In this document: one piece after another, positions 1 to 7,237 of the stretch
Numbering within the stretch: position 1 is the stretch's first letter
Layout: each line of letters starts with the position of its first letter
IMG/VR virus record: IMGVR_UViG_3300046007_006957
Coordinates: 1 to 35,243 of that record
DNA: 35,243 nucleotides
Strand: one strand, 5' to 3'
Source of the DNA: a virus
Notes under the pieces: model-generated
What the model was told of the DNA's origin: nothing
The model's input: only the letters and a program-made list of their open reading frames with translations
The model's database searches: none
Made by a program: the position numbers and the translations under genes

Positions 1-1
1 T

Positions 2-376
2 GTTTTCATGTGGCCATACAAATTAATGCCTGACCCTAGAGCAGTAAAACGTTTGCTTAAAATGGGTTGTGATGTAAAATGGGACAAAACAGAAATTGAA
101 GTACCTGTGAAAGTGACGAATCCTGACGATTTCATCCAGGGTACAAATTATCCTAAAAGCGCAAAACGTAAGGTTTGGTTGGTGCAAATCACCATTCCAT
201 TAGAAGTAATGGATGATATCAAAGAAGGTTCTGTAGACCTAGCAGGTTCCACTGTAGATTTAGAAGAATTAGATGATGCTTATGACGAAGACCTAGATAA
301 AGAAGGTACTGAAAAAGACGACAATCAACAACTTGATCAGCAACCCGCACAACCAATGGGTGCGCCAGTCCAATAA
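2..376 (+). CDS. Unrecognised acidic-tailed protein, 5' end probably outside the window
   Basis: The frame is open from base 2 with no upstream stop, so the ATG at 8 may be an internal methionine and the gene may begin before the window. From that ATG it encodes 122 residues: a mixed alpha/beta-looking part (about 1-75) followed by a strongly acidic stretch (about 76-105) and a Gln/Pro tail ending QPMGAPVQ. There is no signal peptide, membrane segment or motif I recognise. The next gene begins 10 bases after its stop and has its own AAAGG ribosome-binding site. An acidic low-complexity tail of this type is common in phage structural or assembly proteins, but that is only a context-based guess. 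Confidence 0.6.
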   Translation, partial: VFMWPYKLMPDPRAVKRLLKMGCDVKWDKTEIEVPVKVTNPDDFIQGTNYPKSAKRKVWLVQITIPLEVMDDIKEGSVDLAGSTVDLEELDDAYDEDLDKEGTEKDDNQQLDQQPAQPMGAPVQ

Positions 377-386
377 AGGTATAAAA

Positions 387-929
387 ATGAATCAGCAATT
401 AAATGAAGGATTGGATTATCATGATATGAAAAATATGATAGATCCTTTAATATCAGTAGACGAGTACGCTGCAAGAATGGGTGATGATAGTGATGTCGTC
501 ACACTAAGTTTTATTGTATCAAGCCATTTAGCTGCTGACGATTTAGTAAGTTGGTTAGAATTAGGTTATGATTTCATTTTAGATGCTAGCGTTAGTGAAG
601 GCGAACTAGAACCGGGCAAGTGGTTAGTATTTGTTGAGATGAAGCGCAGATCAAATGTACCAAATAAAATCATAGAAATTCTAAAAGATTTAGAAACATT
701 AACAGATTTAGATTTGAAAGATTGGGAAGTTAAAGTAGACGATCACACGCATGACGCTAATTTAGATATTTTAAAGCAAGTGATTATTACTAATCCTAGC
801 CAATATAAAATAGAAAAAGGTAGTGAAGAAGAATTAAATGAAATGAGACAGATCGCAGGATTACATAACAAAAAAGTACACGAAATTGATGATGAAATAA
901 GAAAATTTATAACTAATGCAGGTTTATAA
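387..929 (+). CDS. Unrecognised acidic phage protein (180 aa)
   Basis: I place the start at the ATG at 387 rather than the earlier in-frame ATG at 333, because 333 would overlap the upstream gene by 44 bases, while 387 has AAAGG about 6 bases before it. The 180-residue product is acidic, with a predicted beta-containing middle (around residues 35-85, including LSFIVSSHLAADDLVSW) and a helical C-terminal third rich in Glu and Lys. There are no Cys residues, signal peptide or membrane segments. It sits between two other small genes in the same transcription unit with a 1-base gap to the next. I do not recognise the family; it could be a structural or assembly factor. Confidence 0.65.
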   Translation: MNQQLNEGLDYHDMKNMIDPLISVDEYAARMGDDSDVVTLSFIVSSHLAADDLVSWLELGYDFILDASVSEGELEPGKWLVFVEMKRRSNVPNKIIEILKDLETLTDLDLKDWEVKVDDHTHDANLDILKQVIITNPSQYKIEKGSEEELNEMRQIAGLHNKKVHEIDDEIRKFITNAGL

Positions 930-930
930 A

Positions 931-1167
931 ATGCTTGAAACTATTGTTAAAAATTTGAAAGGTATGCTAGCCGATAGCCATGATGCTGAATGTCTATCAA
1001 GTAAAAGAGTCGTAGCATTTTTAGCATTCATTTGTTGCGTAGTAGCATTTTTTGTTGATCTTTTTTCCAATTATAATGTTAGTGCAAATTTATTTGATGC
1101 AATGATGTGGATCGTAGTTGCAGGTTTGGGCTTTACTGGTTTGGAAAAATTTGCACCTAAGAAGTAA
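931..1167 (+). CDS. Small two-helix membrane protein, holin-like candidate
   Basis: The ATG at 931 follows the previous stop by one base; an in-frame ATG at 916 lies inside the upstream gene and is less likely. The 78-residue protein has a charged N-terminus, the phrase SSKRVVAF leading into a first hydrophobic helix (about 26-44), a short polar loop, and a second helix (about 55-72) with GLGFTGLEKF. Two closely spaced membrane segments with short charged ends is a topology shared by many phage holins and by small virion-associated membrane proteins. There is no adjacent endolysin gene, so the holin role is inference. The TTGCAC of a promoter for the next gene lies within its last codons. Confidence 0.6.
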   Translation: MLETIVKNLKGMLADSHDAECLSSKRVVAFLAFICCVVAFFVDLFSNYNVSANLFDAMMWIVVAGLGFTGLEKFAPKK

Positions 1168-1179
1168 TTCTGTTATAAT
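1151..1179 (+). promoter_or_regulatory. Sigma70-like promoter for the J-protein gene
   Basis: TTGCAC (1151-1156) and TATAAT (1174-1179) are separated by 17 bases, and a TG dinucleotide lies just before the -10 box. The expected start of transcription is about 1185-1187, which is the ATG of the next gene, so the message would have essentially no leader. Boxes seen in sequence; activity inferred. Confidence 0.55.
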
Positions 1180-1184
1180 AAAGC

Positions 1185-1967
1185 ATGGACCATTACGCAA
1201 CGTTGGGTGTTGCAAAAAACGCTACATCCGATGAGATAAAGAAAGCCTACCGCAAATTAGCCAGTCAGCATCACCCTGACAAGGGCGGCGATACCAATAA
1301 ATTCCAAGAAATCCAAACTGCATACGATACATTGAGCGACCCACAAAAAAGATCAATGTATGATAACCCTCAGCCTCAAGGCTTTCCTGGTGGATTCAGG
1401 ATGAATGTCAATGGGTTAGATATCAATGATATATTTGGGCAGATGTTTAATCAAAATTTTGGACAACGCCCGCAAAGACAAGTATACCGTACACAAGTGA
1501 TTGTCTCATTACTAGAAGCATATAACGGGACAAATAAAATTCTAGAATTGAATACTAATAGTGAAAAAAAGATAATTGATATCAAAGTTCCTAAAGGCGT
1601 AAATTCGGGAGATCAATTGCGTTATGACAATGTATTGGATGGTGCGTCCCTTATGATTGAATTTAATGTCATGCCCGATTTAAGATTTGAGCGAAGGGGA
1701 CAGGATTTATTTTGTAATCACAGTATAGACGTATTCGATTTGATCGTAGGTACTAACTTAGAATTTACGACAATATCGGGTAAAAAATTAGCTGTCACAA
1801 TTAAACCAAAAACTCAACCTTATATGCAAGTAAAATTAGCAGGACAAGGCATGCCGATACCTAATAGTAATATGTTTGGAGACCAATACATCTTGCTAAA
1901 ACCCTTTATTCCTGATAACATTAATAGTGAAATTGTTGATACTATATTGCGAAATCGCATACAATAA
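1185..1967 (+). CDS. J-domain co-chaperone (DnaJ/CbpA-like, no zinc finger)
   Basis: The N-terminus is a complete J domain (about residues 1-65) with the essential HPD tripeptide at 30-32, which in this family stimulates the ATPase of Hsp70/DnaK. A short Gly/Phe-rich linker (GFPGGF) follows, then a C-terminal beta-rich substrate-binding region similar in layout to DnaJ/CbpA. The CxxCxGxG zinc-finger repeats of class A DnaJ are absent, so this is the CbpA-like class. The start at 1185 is fixed because J domains usually begin within a few residues of the methionine. There is no clear ribosome-binding site and a promoter -10 box ends 5 bases upstream, which suggests a leaderless message. It lies 17 bases before a Clp unfoldase gene, forming a protein-quality-control pair, probably using host DnaK. 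Confidence 0.9.
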   Translation: MDHYATLGVAKNATSDEIKKAYRKLASQHHPDKGGDTNKFQEIQTAYDTLSDPQKRSMYDNPQPQGFPGGFRMNVNGLDINDIFGQMFNQNFGQRPQRQVYRTQVIVSLLEAYNGTNKILELNTNSEKKIIDIKVPKGVNSGDQLRYDNVLDGASLMIEFNVMPDLRFERRGQDLFCNHSIDVFDLIVGTNLEFTTISGKKLAVTIKPKTQPYMQVKLAGQGMPIPNSNMFGDQYILLKPFIPDNINSEIVDTILRNRIQ

Positions 1968-1970
1968 ATA
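1963..1970 (+). promoter_or_regulatory. NATAAATA late-promoter-like box
   Basis: AATAAATA followed by TTTT lies at the end of the J-protein gene, 14 bases before the Clp start codon, with AGAGAGG in between as ribosome-binding site. It matches the T4-type late box TATAAATA in 7 of 8 positions; use as a promoter is inferred. Confidence 0.35.
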
Positions 1971-1984
1971 TTTTAGAGAGGCTT

Positions 1985-4246
1985 ATGAATAATTCACCCG
2001 AAATCGAAAACATCATCGAACAATCTATTTCTTATGCTAAGGAATTTAAGCATGAGTATGTGACCATTGAGCATTTATTGCTTGGTCTTATCACATTTGC
2101 CCCATTCAAGAAATGCTTGAATGGTTTTGGATGTGAGACAGATTTGATGATTGACGAGATTCGTGCCTACCTACAGAGTTTAACAAGTATTGAACGCTCT
2201 GATAATGAGACTCCTAGAAAAACTAACGCCCTTGAACGTGTGATGAATCGTAGTGTCACGCAGGTATTATTTACTGGTCGTAGACAAGTGACTACGGTCG
2301 ATCTCTACTTAAGTATTATCAGCGAAGGTAATACACATGCACATTATTTCTTGTTAAAGTATGGTGTGAATAAACAAGAATTTTTGGCTTATTGGCAGCG
2401 TCATTATAAGGGCGGCGAATTCAGTAATTTAACTGATACACAAGCCGAAGAAATTCTTGAACAGTTTACTACTAATCTTACAGACCTTGCTAGACAGGAT
2501 AAGTTAGAACCTGTTATCGGTCGTCATAAAGAGATTGATGACATCATCAATGTGCTTGCCAAGCGTTTCAAGAGCAACGTATTGATGGTAGGTGATCCCG
2601 GCGTTGGTAAGACTGCTATCGCTGAAGGTATAGCAAGAGCCATCGTCAATGAAGAAGTTCCAGAATTTTTACAGGATCATGCATTATATAGCCTTGAGAT
2701 TGGAAGCCTCCTAGCAGGTAGTAGATATCGCGGCGACTTTGAGGAAAAGGTCAAGCAGGTTATCGAAGCACTCAACACAAAGAAGAAGGCAATTCTTTTC
2801 ATAGACGAAGCACATACTATGAGCGGTGCTGGTAGCAGCAACAATGGTAGCATAGATTTTGCAAATATGATAAAACCCGCAATCACTAAGGGTACGCTCA
2901 AGGTAATTGCTTCAACTACTTGGGAAGAATTTTATGAGAGTTTCGAAAAGGATCGCGCATTGATGCGACGATTCTTTAGAGTAGCGGTTGATGAACCAAG
3001 CCACGACACAACGATTCGCATCCTTAATGGTTTGCGAGATAGACTCAATGATTTCCATAGCGTAAAAATTACTGATGAAGCCATTAAAGCCTCGGTAGAA
3101 AATGCTGACCGCTATATACATGATCGTAAAAATCCTGACAAGAGCATCGACCTGCTTGATGCAGCCTGTGCCAAGCAACGTGTATTAGAAAACAAAAATG
3201 CTGAAATCACAAAGGAATTAATTTACGAACAGGTTGAAAAATATACTGGAGTGCCTGCTGATAAGCTTAACGGCGACAATTTCGACAAGATTAATAATCT
3301 TGAAAGTAACGTCAAAGATAAATTGTATGGACAAGATGAGGCAGTCAGCGAAGTACTAGATAGAGTTTATGTCAGTTTTGCCGGAATCAACAATGAAACA
3401 AAACCCATTGCGAGCTTTTTGTTCCTTGGTCCAACGGGTACTGGCAAGACCGAACTAGCAAAGTTATTGAGTAAAAATCTTGAAATGCCTTTGCTCAAGT
3501 ATGACATGAGTGAATATAGCGAGAAGCACTCTGTAAGTTCATTGATCGGTCCCCCTCCCGGTTATGTTGGTTTCGGCGACAGCCAAGTGCAAGGTGGTCG
3601 CTTGATCAGTGATTTGAGTAAGAACCCACATAGCGTGATGTTGTTCGATGAAGTCGAAAAGGCACATCCAGATATCTTCAACATCTTCTTGCAGATCCTT
3701 GATGAAGGTCGAGTGACCGGTAGCAATGGTAAGGAAGTGTCTTGTAAGAATTCAATCATTATTCTCACTAGCAATCTTGGTAGTGCTGATGGTGAACGTA
3801 ATAATATCGGTTTCGGTGAGTTGGCTAAGACCGGTGAAGATGATAAGGCATTGAAGGATTTCTTCAAGCCTGAATTCAGAAATCGTCTTGATAAAATTTG
3901 CAAGTTCAAGAAGTTGGACATGCTTTCGATTAAGAAGATTGTTGTCAAGTTTACAGAAGATGTCAAGAAACTCTTGCTTGAAAAACATAACATCACGCTA
4001 AACTTAGCTGAGCCTGTTGTTGAATATCTTGCTGAGAAAGGTTATGATAACAAGATGGGCGCACGTCCTCTAGCACGTAAGATTGATGAATTGATTCGCG
4101 TACCATTGAGTAAAAAGGTATTGTTTGAACAAATCAAAAATGCAAATATCATGGCAAATCTTGTTGATAATAAGATTGAGTTTGTGGTTTCGCATAAAGT
4201 TACAGCCAAAGTGGGCGACGACGGAATCATACAAGTAGAAGGCTGA
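1985..4246 (+). CDS. clpA: ClpA-type double AAA+ unfoldase
   Basis: The 753-residue product has the full ClpA order: an N-terminal Clp repeat domain (about 1-140, containing the EYVTIEHLLLGL block), AAA+ module D1 with Walker A GDPGVGKT (203-210) and Walker B FIDEA (Asp274-Glu275), and module D2 with Walker A GPTGTGKT (482-489) and Walker B LFDEVEKAHP (Asp555-Glu556). An IGF tripeptide at about 608-610 sits in the D2 position where ClpA, ClpX and ClpC carry the loop that docks on ClpP, so it could feed proteins to the host ClpP peptidase. The length is close to ClpA (about 760) and there is no ClpB-style middle coiled coil. It follows the J-protein gene and has an AGAGAGG ribosome-binding site. 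Phage-encoded Clp unfoldases are uncommon; remodelling of host or virion proteins is an inference. Confidence 0.93.
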   Translation: MNNSPEIENIIEQSISYAKEFKHEYVTIEHLLLGLITFAPFKKCLNGFGCETDLMIDEIRAYLQSLTSIERSDNETPRKTNALERVMNRSVTQVLFTGRRQVTTVDLYLSIISEGNTHAHYFLLKYGVNKQEFLAYWQRHYKGGEFSNLTDTQAEEILEQFTTNLTDLARQDKLEPVIGRHKEIDDIINVLAKRFKSNVLMVGDPGVGKTAIAEGIARAIVNEEVPEFLQDHALYSLEIGSLLAGSRYRGDFEEKVKQVIEALNTKKKAILFIDEAHTMSGAGSSNNGSIDFANMIKPAITKGTLKVIASTTWEEFYESFEKDRALMRRFFRVAVDEPSHDTTIRILNGLRDRLNDFHSVKITDEAIKASVENADRYIHDRKNPDKSIDLLDAACAKQRVLENKNAEITKELIYEQVEKYTGVPADKLNGDNFDKINNLESNVKDKLYGQDEAVSEVLDRVYVSFAGINNETKPIASFLFLGPTGTGKTELAKLLSKNLEMPLLKYDMSEYSEKHSVSSLIGPPPGYVGFGDSQVQGGRLISDLSKNPHSVMLFDEVEKAHPDIFNIFLQILDEGRVTGSNGKEVSCKNSIIILTSNLGSADGERNNIGFGELAKTGEDDKALKDFFKPEFRNRLDKICKFKKLDMLSIKKIVVKFTEDVKKLLLEKHNITLNLAEPVVEYLAEKGYDNKMGARPLARKIDELIRVPLSKKVLFEQIKNANIMANLVDNKIEFVVSHKVTAKVGDDGIIQVEG

Positions 4247-4254
4247 CAAATAAA

Positions 4255-4944
4255 ATGACTACGATTCCTGCTATAGAGATTAAAAATAGACTTTACTTCA
4301 ATAAATTTCAATATAAAGCTACTTGCTTTATACAAGGGGCTGCCTATACTTATTATACACCTGATTTAGAAACTTTTATAGCACGTATGGAAAAATTCCG
4401 CGATGCAAGAAATAACAAGTATGGAGTAAGAGTTTTAGATAATGACTGGACAGAATATTGGGAAGAAGTCAATGTAAACCAAATCAGTCAATTTCTTGTT
4501 TGGCGTAATACAGTCGATAAAGAAAAATGCATGTTACGTATACAGGGTGATACAGTAAGTTTTTTCAGTAATAGTTTAGACCTTTTACAAACCCTACAAT
4601 GTATTGATACCAATGTTAGATTTTTTGAGGCTAAAGTGTTGGCATCAGATACTATCTATTTTAGCAAAGAACCTAAGTACAAATTTAGGACTTTTTTTAA
4701 GGGAAAACGTTGTCCTGACGATTTTTTTACTAATGTGATTGAGTTTTGTAGTAGATATCCCAAAGCAAATGTAAGTCGCGGATTGCAATCTTTAGCCCAT
4801 AATCGTAGGAAAAATTACACAAGATTTATATATTTGCACAGCAGTTATTATATAGATTACAACGATGAAAGCATGGTAACTATTTTACATATGCTTTTCC
4901 CAAACATGATCGGTAAAACATATAGTTTAGCTAAACGCCCGTAA
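4255..4944 (+). CDS. Unrecognised basic/aromatic phage protein (229 aa)
   Basis: This follows the Clp gene by 8 bases. The product is rich in Tyr, Phe, Asn and Arg, with a beta-looking N-terminal half (IQGAAYTYYTPDL, then DWTEYWEEVNVNQI) and a basic C-terminal half containing FKGKRCPDDFF and an aromatic run around YIDYNDESM. There is no signal peptide, membrane segment or catalytic motif that I can name. Related sequences may be conserved in marine T4-like phages, but I cannot name the family. The basic C-terminal half would fit nucleic-acid or virion contact, as inference only. Confidence 0.6.
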   Translation: MTTIPAIEIKNRLYFNKFQYKATCFIQGAAYTYYTPDLETFIARMEKFRDARNNKYGVRVLDNDWTEYWEEVNVNQISQFLVWRNTVDKEKCMLRIQGDTVSFFSNSLDLLQTLQCIDTNVRFFEAKVLASDTIYFSKEPKYKFRTFFKGKRCPDDFFTNVIEFCSRYPKANVSRGLQSLAHNRRKNYTRFIYLHSSYYIDYNDESMVTILHMLFPNMIGKTYSLAKRP

Positions 4945-4948
4945 AACA

Positions 4949-4980
4949 GATAAATACTCTAGTAATTATGGAGTATTTAT
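4949..4980 (+). promoter_or_regulatory. Late-promoter-like box inside a perfect 10-bp hairpin over a start codon
   Basis: GATAAATACT starts at 4949. ATAAATACTC (4950-4959) pairs perfectly with GAGTATTTAT (4971-4980) across an 11-base loop. The right arm contains the GGAG-like ribosome-binding site and reaches into the ATG at 4979. A late promoter box and an occluding hairpin on the read-through message therefore coincide. Confidence 0.5.
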
Positions 4981-5146
4981 GGCTAAAATTGTAGAGGATG
5001 TCGTTGTCATCAAGTTCAGTAAAATCGTAAAAGACAACGAAAAAGAAAGCGCAACTATAGCAAATCAAGAAACATTAGCGGCCCTAGAACAAGTCGCTCA
5101 AGAACTTGCGGGTGAGGGCATCGTCGTTGAGGCGATGAAAGCCTAA
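4979..5146 (+). CDS. Small acidic protein (55 aa)
   Basis: This short gene fills the gap between 4944 and 5146. It begins MAKIVEDVVVIKFSKIV, has a beta-strand-like first 17 residues, then a helical middle (NQETLAALEQVAQEL), and ends EAMKA. Its TAA stop overlaps the ATG of the next gene as TAATG, which supports translation of both as a coupled pair. A GGAG ribosome-binding site lies 5 bases upstream and within a hairpin. I do not recognise the family; coupling to a probable virion protein suggests a structural or chaperone role. Confidence 0.65.
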   Translation: MAKIVEDVVVIKFSKIVKDNEKESATIANQETLAALEQVAQELAGEGIVVEAMKA

Positions 5147-5532
5147 TGAGTCAGGTTACTATACTAGAATTATTACCGCAAACTACCTATAATGGTGGCG
5201 GTACAGCAAACGTCTATACTGTGACTGGTAATGCTCAACCTGCTGCCGCATATTACCTAGGTAATCAGGATTTACAAACAGTTAACATCAAGTTAGCAAA
5301 TTGCACCGGTAATATTGTTATCGAGGCAAGTTTAAATAGTAATAGTTCAAATGCTGAATGGTTTAAAGTATATGAGTTGGTAGCAAATGCTAACGCCGGC
5401 TCAGGTACTGAACCATACGATAGCAGCAATGCAAGCATCTATACTAATGTAGAAGGTAATTTCGTCTATCTACGCGCCAAGATCGTTGATTTTGCCGGCG
5501 GCGTTGTAAGCTTTGTGAAATTGAGTTATTGA
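5146..5532 (+). CDS. Probable beta-rich virion structural protein (128 aa)
   Basis: The 128-residue product is rich in Ala, Asn, Thr, Val and Gly with alternating hydrophobic residues, typical of an all-beta jelly-roll or Ig-like fold. Phrases such as AAAYYLGNQDLQTVNIKL, NIVIEASL and EGNFVYLRAKI resemble small structural proteins I have seen in T4-like aquatic phages. There is no signal peptide. It overlaps the preceding gene (TAATG) and precedes the next by one base, so it belongs to a late unit behind the box at 4949. Decoration, neck or tail-tip location cannot be decided from the sequence. Confidence 0.55.
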   Translation: MSQVTILELLPQTTYNGGGTANVYTVTGNAQPAAAYYLGNQDLQTVNIKLANCTGNIVIEASLNSNSSNAEWFKVYELVANANAGSGTEPYDSSNASIYTNVEGNFVYLRAKIVDFAGGVVSFVKLSY

Positions 5533-5533
5533 T

Positions 5534-6229
5534 ATGAAACAGATTGTTGTAATGCCAGGTGGTTTTCATCCTTTTCATGCAGGGCATTACAGCCTTTACC
5601 AGGCCGCAAAAGAACAATTTCCAGATGCTGAAGTGTTTGTAGCTGCGACTAACGATCAAAAAGAAAGACCGTTTCCATTTAATATTAAAGAGAAACTGGC
5701 AAGAGTTGCCGGTGTAGATCCTAGTCATTTTATACAGGTAAAAAGTCCTTTTAGACCAAAAGAAATCACTGATCATTTCAATCCTAATGAAGATGTACTT
5801 ATTTTTGTGCGCAGCGAAAAAGATAGGTTAGAAGAACCTAAACCAGGTGGAACAAAAAAAGATGGCACACCTAGTTACTTTCAACCTTATACTGGAAAAA
5901 ATGTAAAACCTTACGGAAAACAAGCATATATCACATATTTACCAACCATAACTTTTGGTCCAGGAATTAAAAGTGCGACAGAAATTAGAGACAACTGGCC
6001 TACTTTAAGTATGCGACAAAAAACAGCAATGGTTATGAGTTTGTATCCTGCTACTCAGAGTAATCCTAAATTAGCAACTAACGTTGTAAAATTACTGGAC
6101 GCAGGCATGGGCACAGAAACAGTTGATGAGGCGGCAAATCCAGCGCAACAAGCTGCTACAGCAATCAATATGAAAAAAGCTGGTAAAAAGCCTAAAACAG
6201 AAAGCCTAGATTATCTACCAGAAAAATAA
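5534..6229 (+). CDS. Nucleotidyltransferase of the HxGH (cytidylyltransferase-like) superfamily
   Basis: The N-terminus, MPGGFHPFHAGH, carries the HxGH nucleotide-binding signature (His15-His18) of the superfamily that includes NMN and phosphopantetheine adenylyltransferases, which transfer AMP or CMP from a nucleoside triphosphate to a phosphate acceptor. A second feature, GIKSATEIRDNW (about 153-165), resembles the (I/S)SxTxxR motif that holds the triphosphate. The catalytic domain covers about 1-170; residues 180-231 form a Lys/Ala-rich tail ending TESLDYLPEK. The substrate cannot be read from the sequence. In context it lies between virion-type genes and a glycosyltransferase, which would fit NAD metabolism or activation of a sugar or alcohol phosphate. 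The start is 1 base after the preceding stop. Confidence 0.82.
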   Translation: MKQIVVMPGGFHPFHAGHYSLYQAAKEQFPDAEVFVAATNDQKERPFPFNIKEKLARVAGVDPSHFIQVKSPFRPKEITDHFNPNEDVLIFVRSEKDRLEEPKPGGTKKDGTPSYFQPYTGKNVKPYGKQAYITYLPTITFGPGIKSATEIRDNWPTLSMRQKTAMVMSLYPATQSNPKLATNVVKLLDAGMGTETVDEAANPAQQAATAINMKKAGKKPKTESLDYLPEK

Positions 6230-6238
6230 TTTCACACC

Positions 6239-6274
6239 CCTCTCATGATGTAAATATTCATACATTTTGAGAGG
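6239..6274 (+). promoter_or_regulatory. Hairpin with a TGTAAATA box, covering the ribosome-binding site
   Basis: CCTCTCATGATGTA (6239-6252) pairs with TACATTTTGAGAGG (6261-6274) at 12 of 14 positions around an 8-base loop. The right arm contains the GAGAGG ribosome-binding site of the glycosyltransferase gene. A weak late-type box TGTAAATA (6249-6256) spans the left arm and loop. There is no T-run after it, so a terminator role is unlikely. Confidence 0.4.
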
Positions 6275-6278
6275 ATAT

Positions 6279-7148
6279 ATGGCCACTAAAAAACAAAAGA
6301 ACGAAGAGAAGACAGTACCTGTAGAAAAGGTACAAGAGATTGTTGAGCAGCAAGCTGCTCAAAATCAAGAACCAACTGTACCAGGACAGAATCAAGTACA
6401 AGTAAACGTAGATTTCCTACGTACTACTAGAGTACATATTGCTATGCCCTGCTATGGTGGTATGTTGACTGAATCAACATTTATGAGTTTCATCAAGTGG
6501 GCGAATACCGCCCGTCAGTTGGGTATCGACTGGACGCTAGAAACTATGGTTAATGAGTCACTTATTAGCCGCGCACGTAATACACTTACTGCTAAGTTCC
6601 TTGATATGCCAGACGCTACTCACCTGTTCTTTGTCGATGCTGACATTGGCTGGGAACCATGGCACTTGCTAGTTTTATTGAATAGAAATGTAGATGTGAT
6701 TGGTGGTCTGTACCCCATGAAGACTATGCCCATCAAGTGGGTAGTCAATGGATTTGATGGTGCAGAAGAAGGCCCAGACGGTCTACAAGAAGTTAGCAAG
6801 GCAGGCACAGGCTTCTTATTGATGAAGAAGCATGTATTTGAAAAGATGAATAATCACCCTGCTGTCAAGCAGTACAAGAACGATATCGGTCTTGATCCTA
6901 AGTACGACAAGTACCTCAAGACTTATTTCGACACAGCCGTTCGTCAGAATCGTTACTATTCTGAAGATTGGACTTTCTGTGAGAACTGGCGCGATCTTGG
7001 TGGCCGTATCTGGGTTGACAAGCGAGTTCTATTGCGTCATAGCGGTTCTTATGTATTTTGCATGGAGAATCAGCAGTATCTACTTGATAACATCGGCCCG
7101 ATGTACGTCAAGGATCAAGAAGCAAAGAAAGCCCAAGAGGGCAAGTAA
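6279..7148 (+). CDS. GT-A-like glycosyltransferase
   Basis: I start at the ATG at 6279, preceded by GAGAGGA, rather than an upstream in-frame TTG at 6267. The 289-residue product has a Lys/Glu/Gln-rich leader (1-45), then RVHIAMPCYGG entering a Rossmann-like GT-A fold, SRARNTLTAKFL, and a metal/nucleotide-sugar DxD motif as FVDADIGW (Asp120, Asp122). Later YSEDWTFCENWRDLGGRIWVD resembles the acceptor-side Glu-Asp region of GT-A enzymes. It probably transfers a sugar from a nucleotide-sugar to DNA, a virion protein or host surface glycan; the acceptor is unknown. A strong terminator follows. Confidence is high for the fold and low for the substrate. Confidence 0.8.
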   Translation: MATKKQKNEEKTVPVEKVQEIVEQQAAQNQEPTVPGQNQVQVNVDFLRTTRVHIAMPCYGGMLTESTFMSFIKWANTARQLGIDWTLETMVNESLISRARNTLTAKFLDMPDATHLFFVDADIGWEPWHLLVLLNRNVDVIGGLYPMKTMPIKWVVNGFDGAEEGPDGLQEVSKAGTGFLLMKKHVFEKMNNHPAVKQYKNDIGLDPKYDKYLKTYFDTAVRQNRYYSEDWTFCENWRDLGGRIWVDKRVLLRHSGSYVFCMENQQYLLDNIGPMYVKDQEAKKAQEGK

Positions 7149-7157
7149 CAGAGAGAG

Positions 7158-7182
7158 AGCCCCGAAAGGGGCTTTTTCTTTT
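7158..7182 (+). terminator. Intrinsic terminator with GAAA tetraloop
   Basis: AGCCCC and GGGGCT form a 6-bp GC-rich stem around a GAAA (GNRA) loop, followed directly by TTTTCTTTT. It lies 10 bases after the stop of the glycosyltransferase gene and before the late-type box of the next unit. Confidence 0.88.
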
Positions 7183-7201
7183 GTGCAACATATATCCGAA
7201 T

Positions 7202-7237
7202 TATAGATAAATACTATATTATTGCGGATTATCTATA
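7202..7237 (+). promoter_or_regulatory. Late-promoter-like box within a 9-bp inverted repeat
   Basis: GATAAATACTATATT begins at 7206 and closely resembles the T4 late promoter box and its downstream bases. TATAGATAA (7202-7210) is perfectly complementary to TTATCTATA (7229-7237), whose last base is the A of the ATG at 7237. The site separates the terminator at 7158 from the long packaged-protein cluster. Confidence 0.5.

Noticed and set aside
6892-7206. A 104-residue plus-strand frame overlapping the glycosyltransferase
   Set aside because: It is an out-of-frame shadow crossing the terminator hairpin, with no ribosome-binding site.
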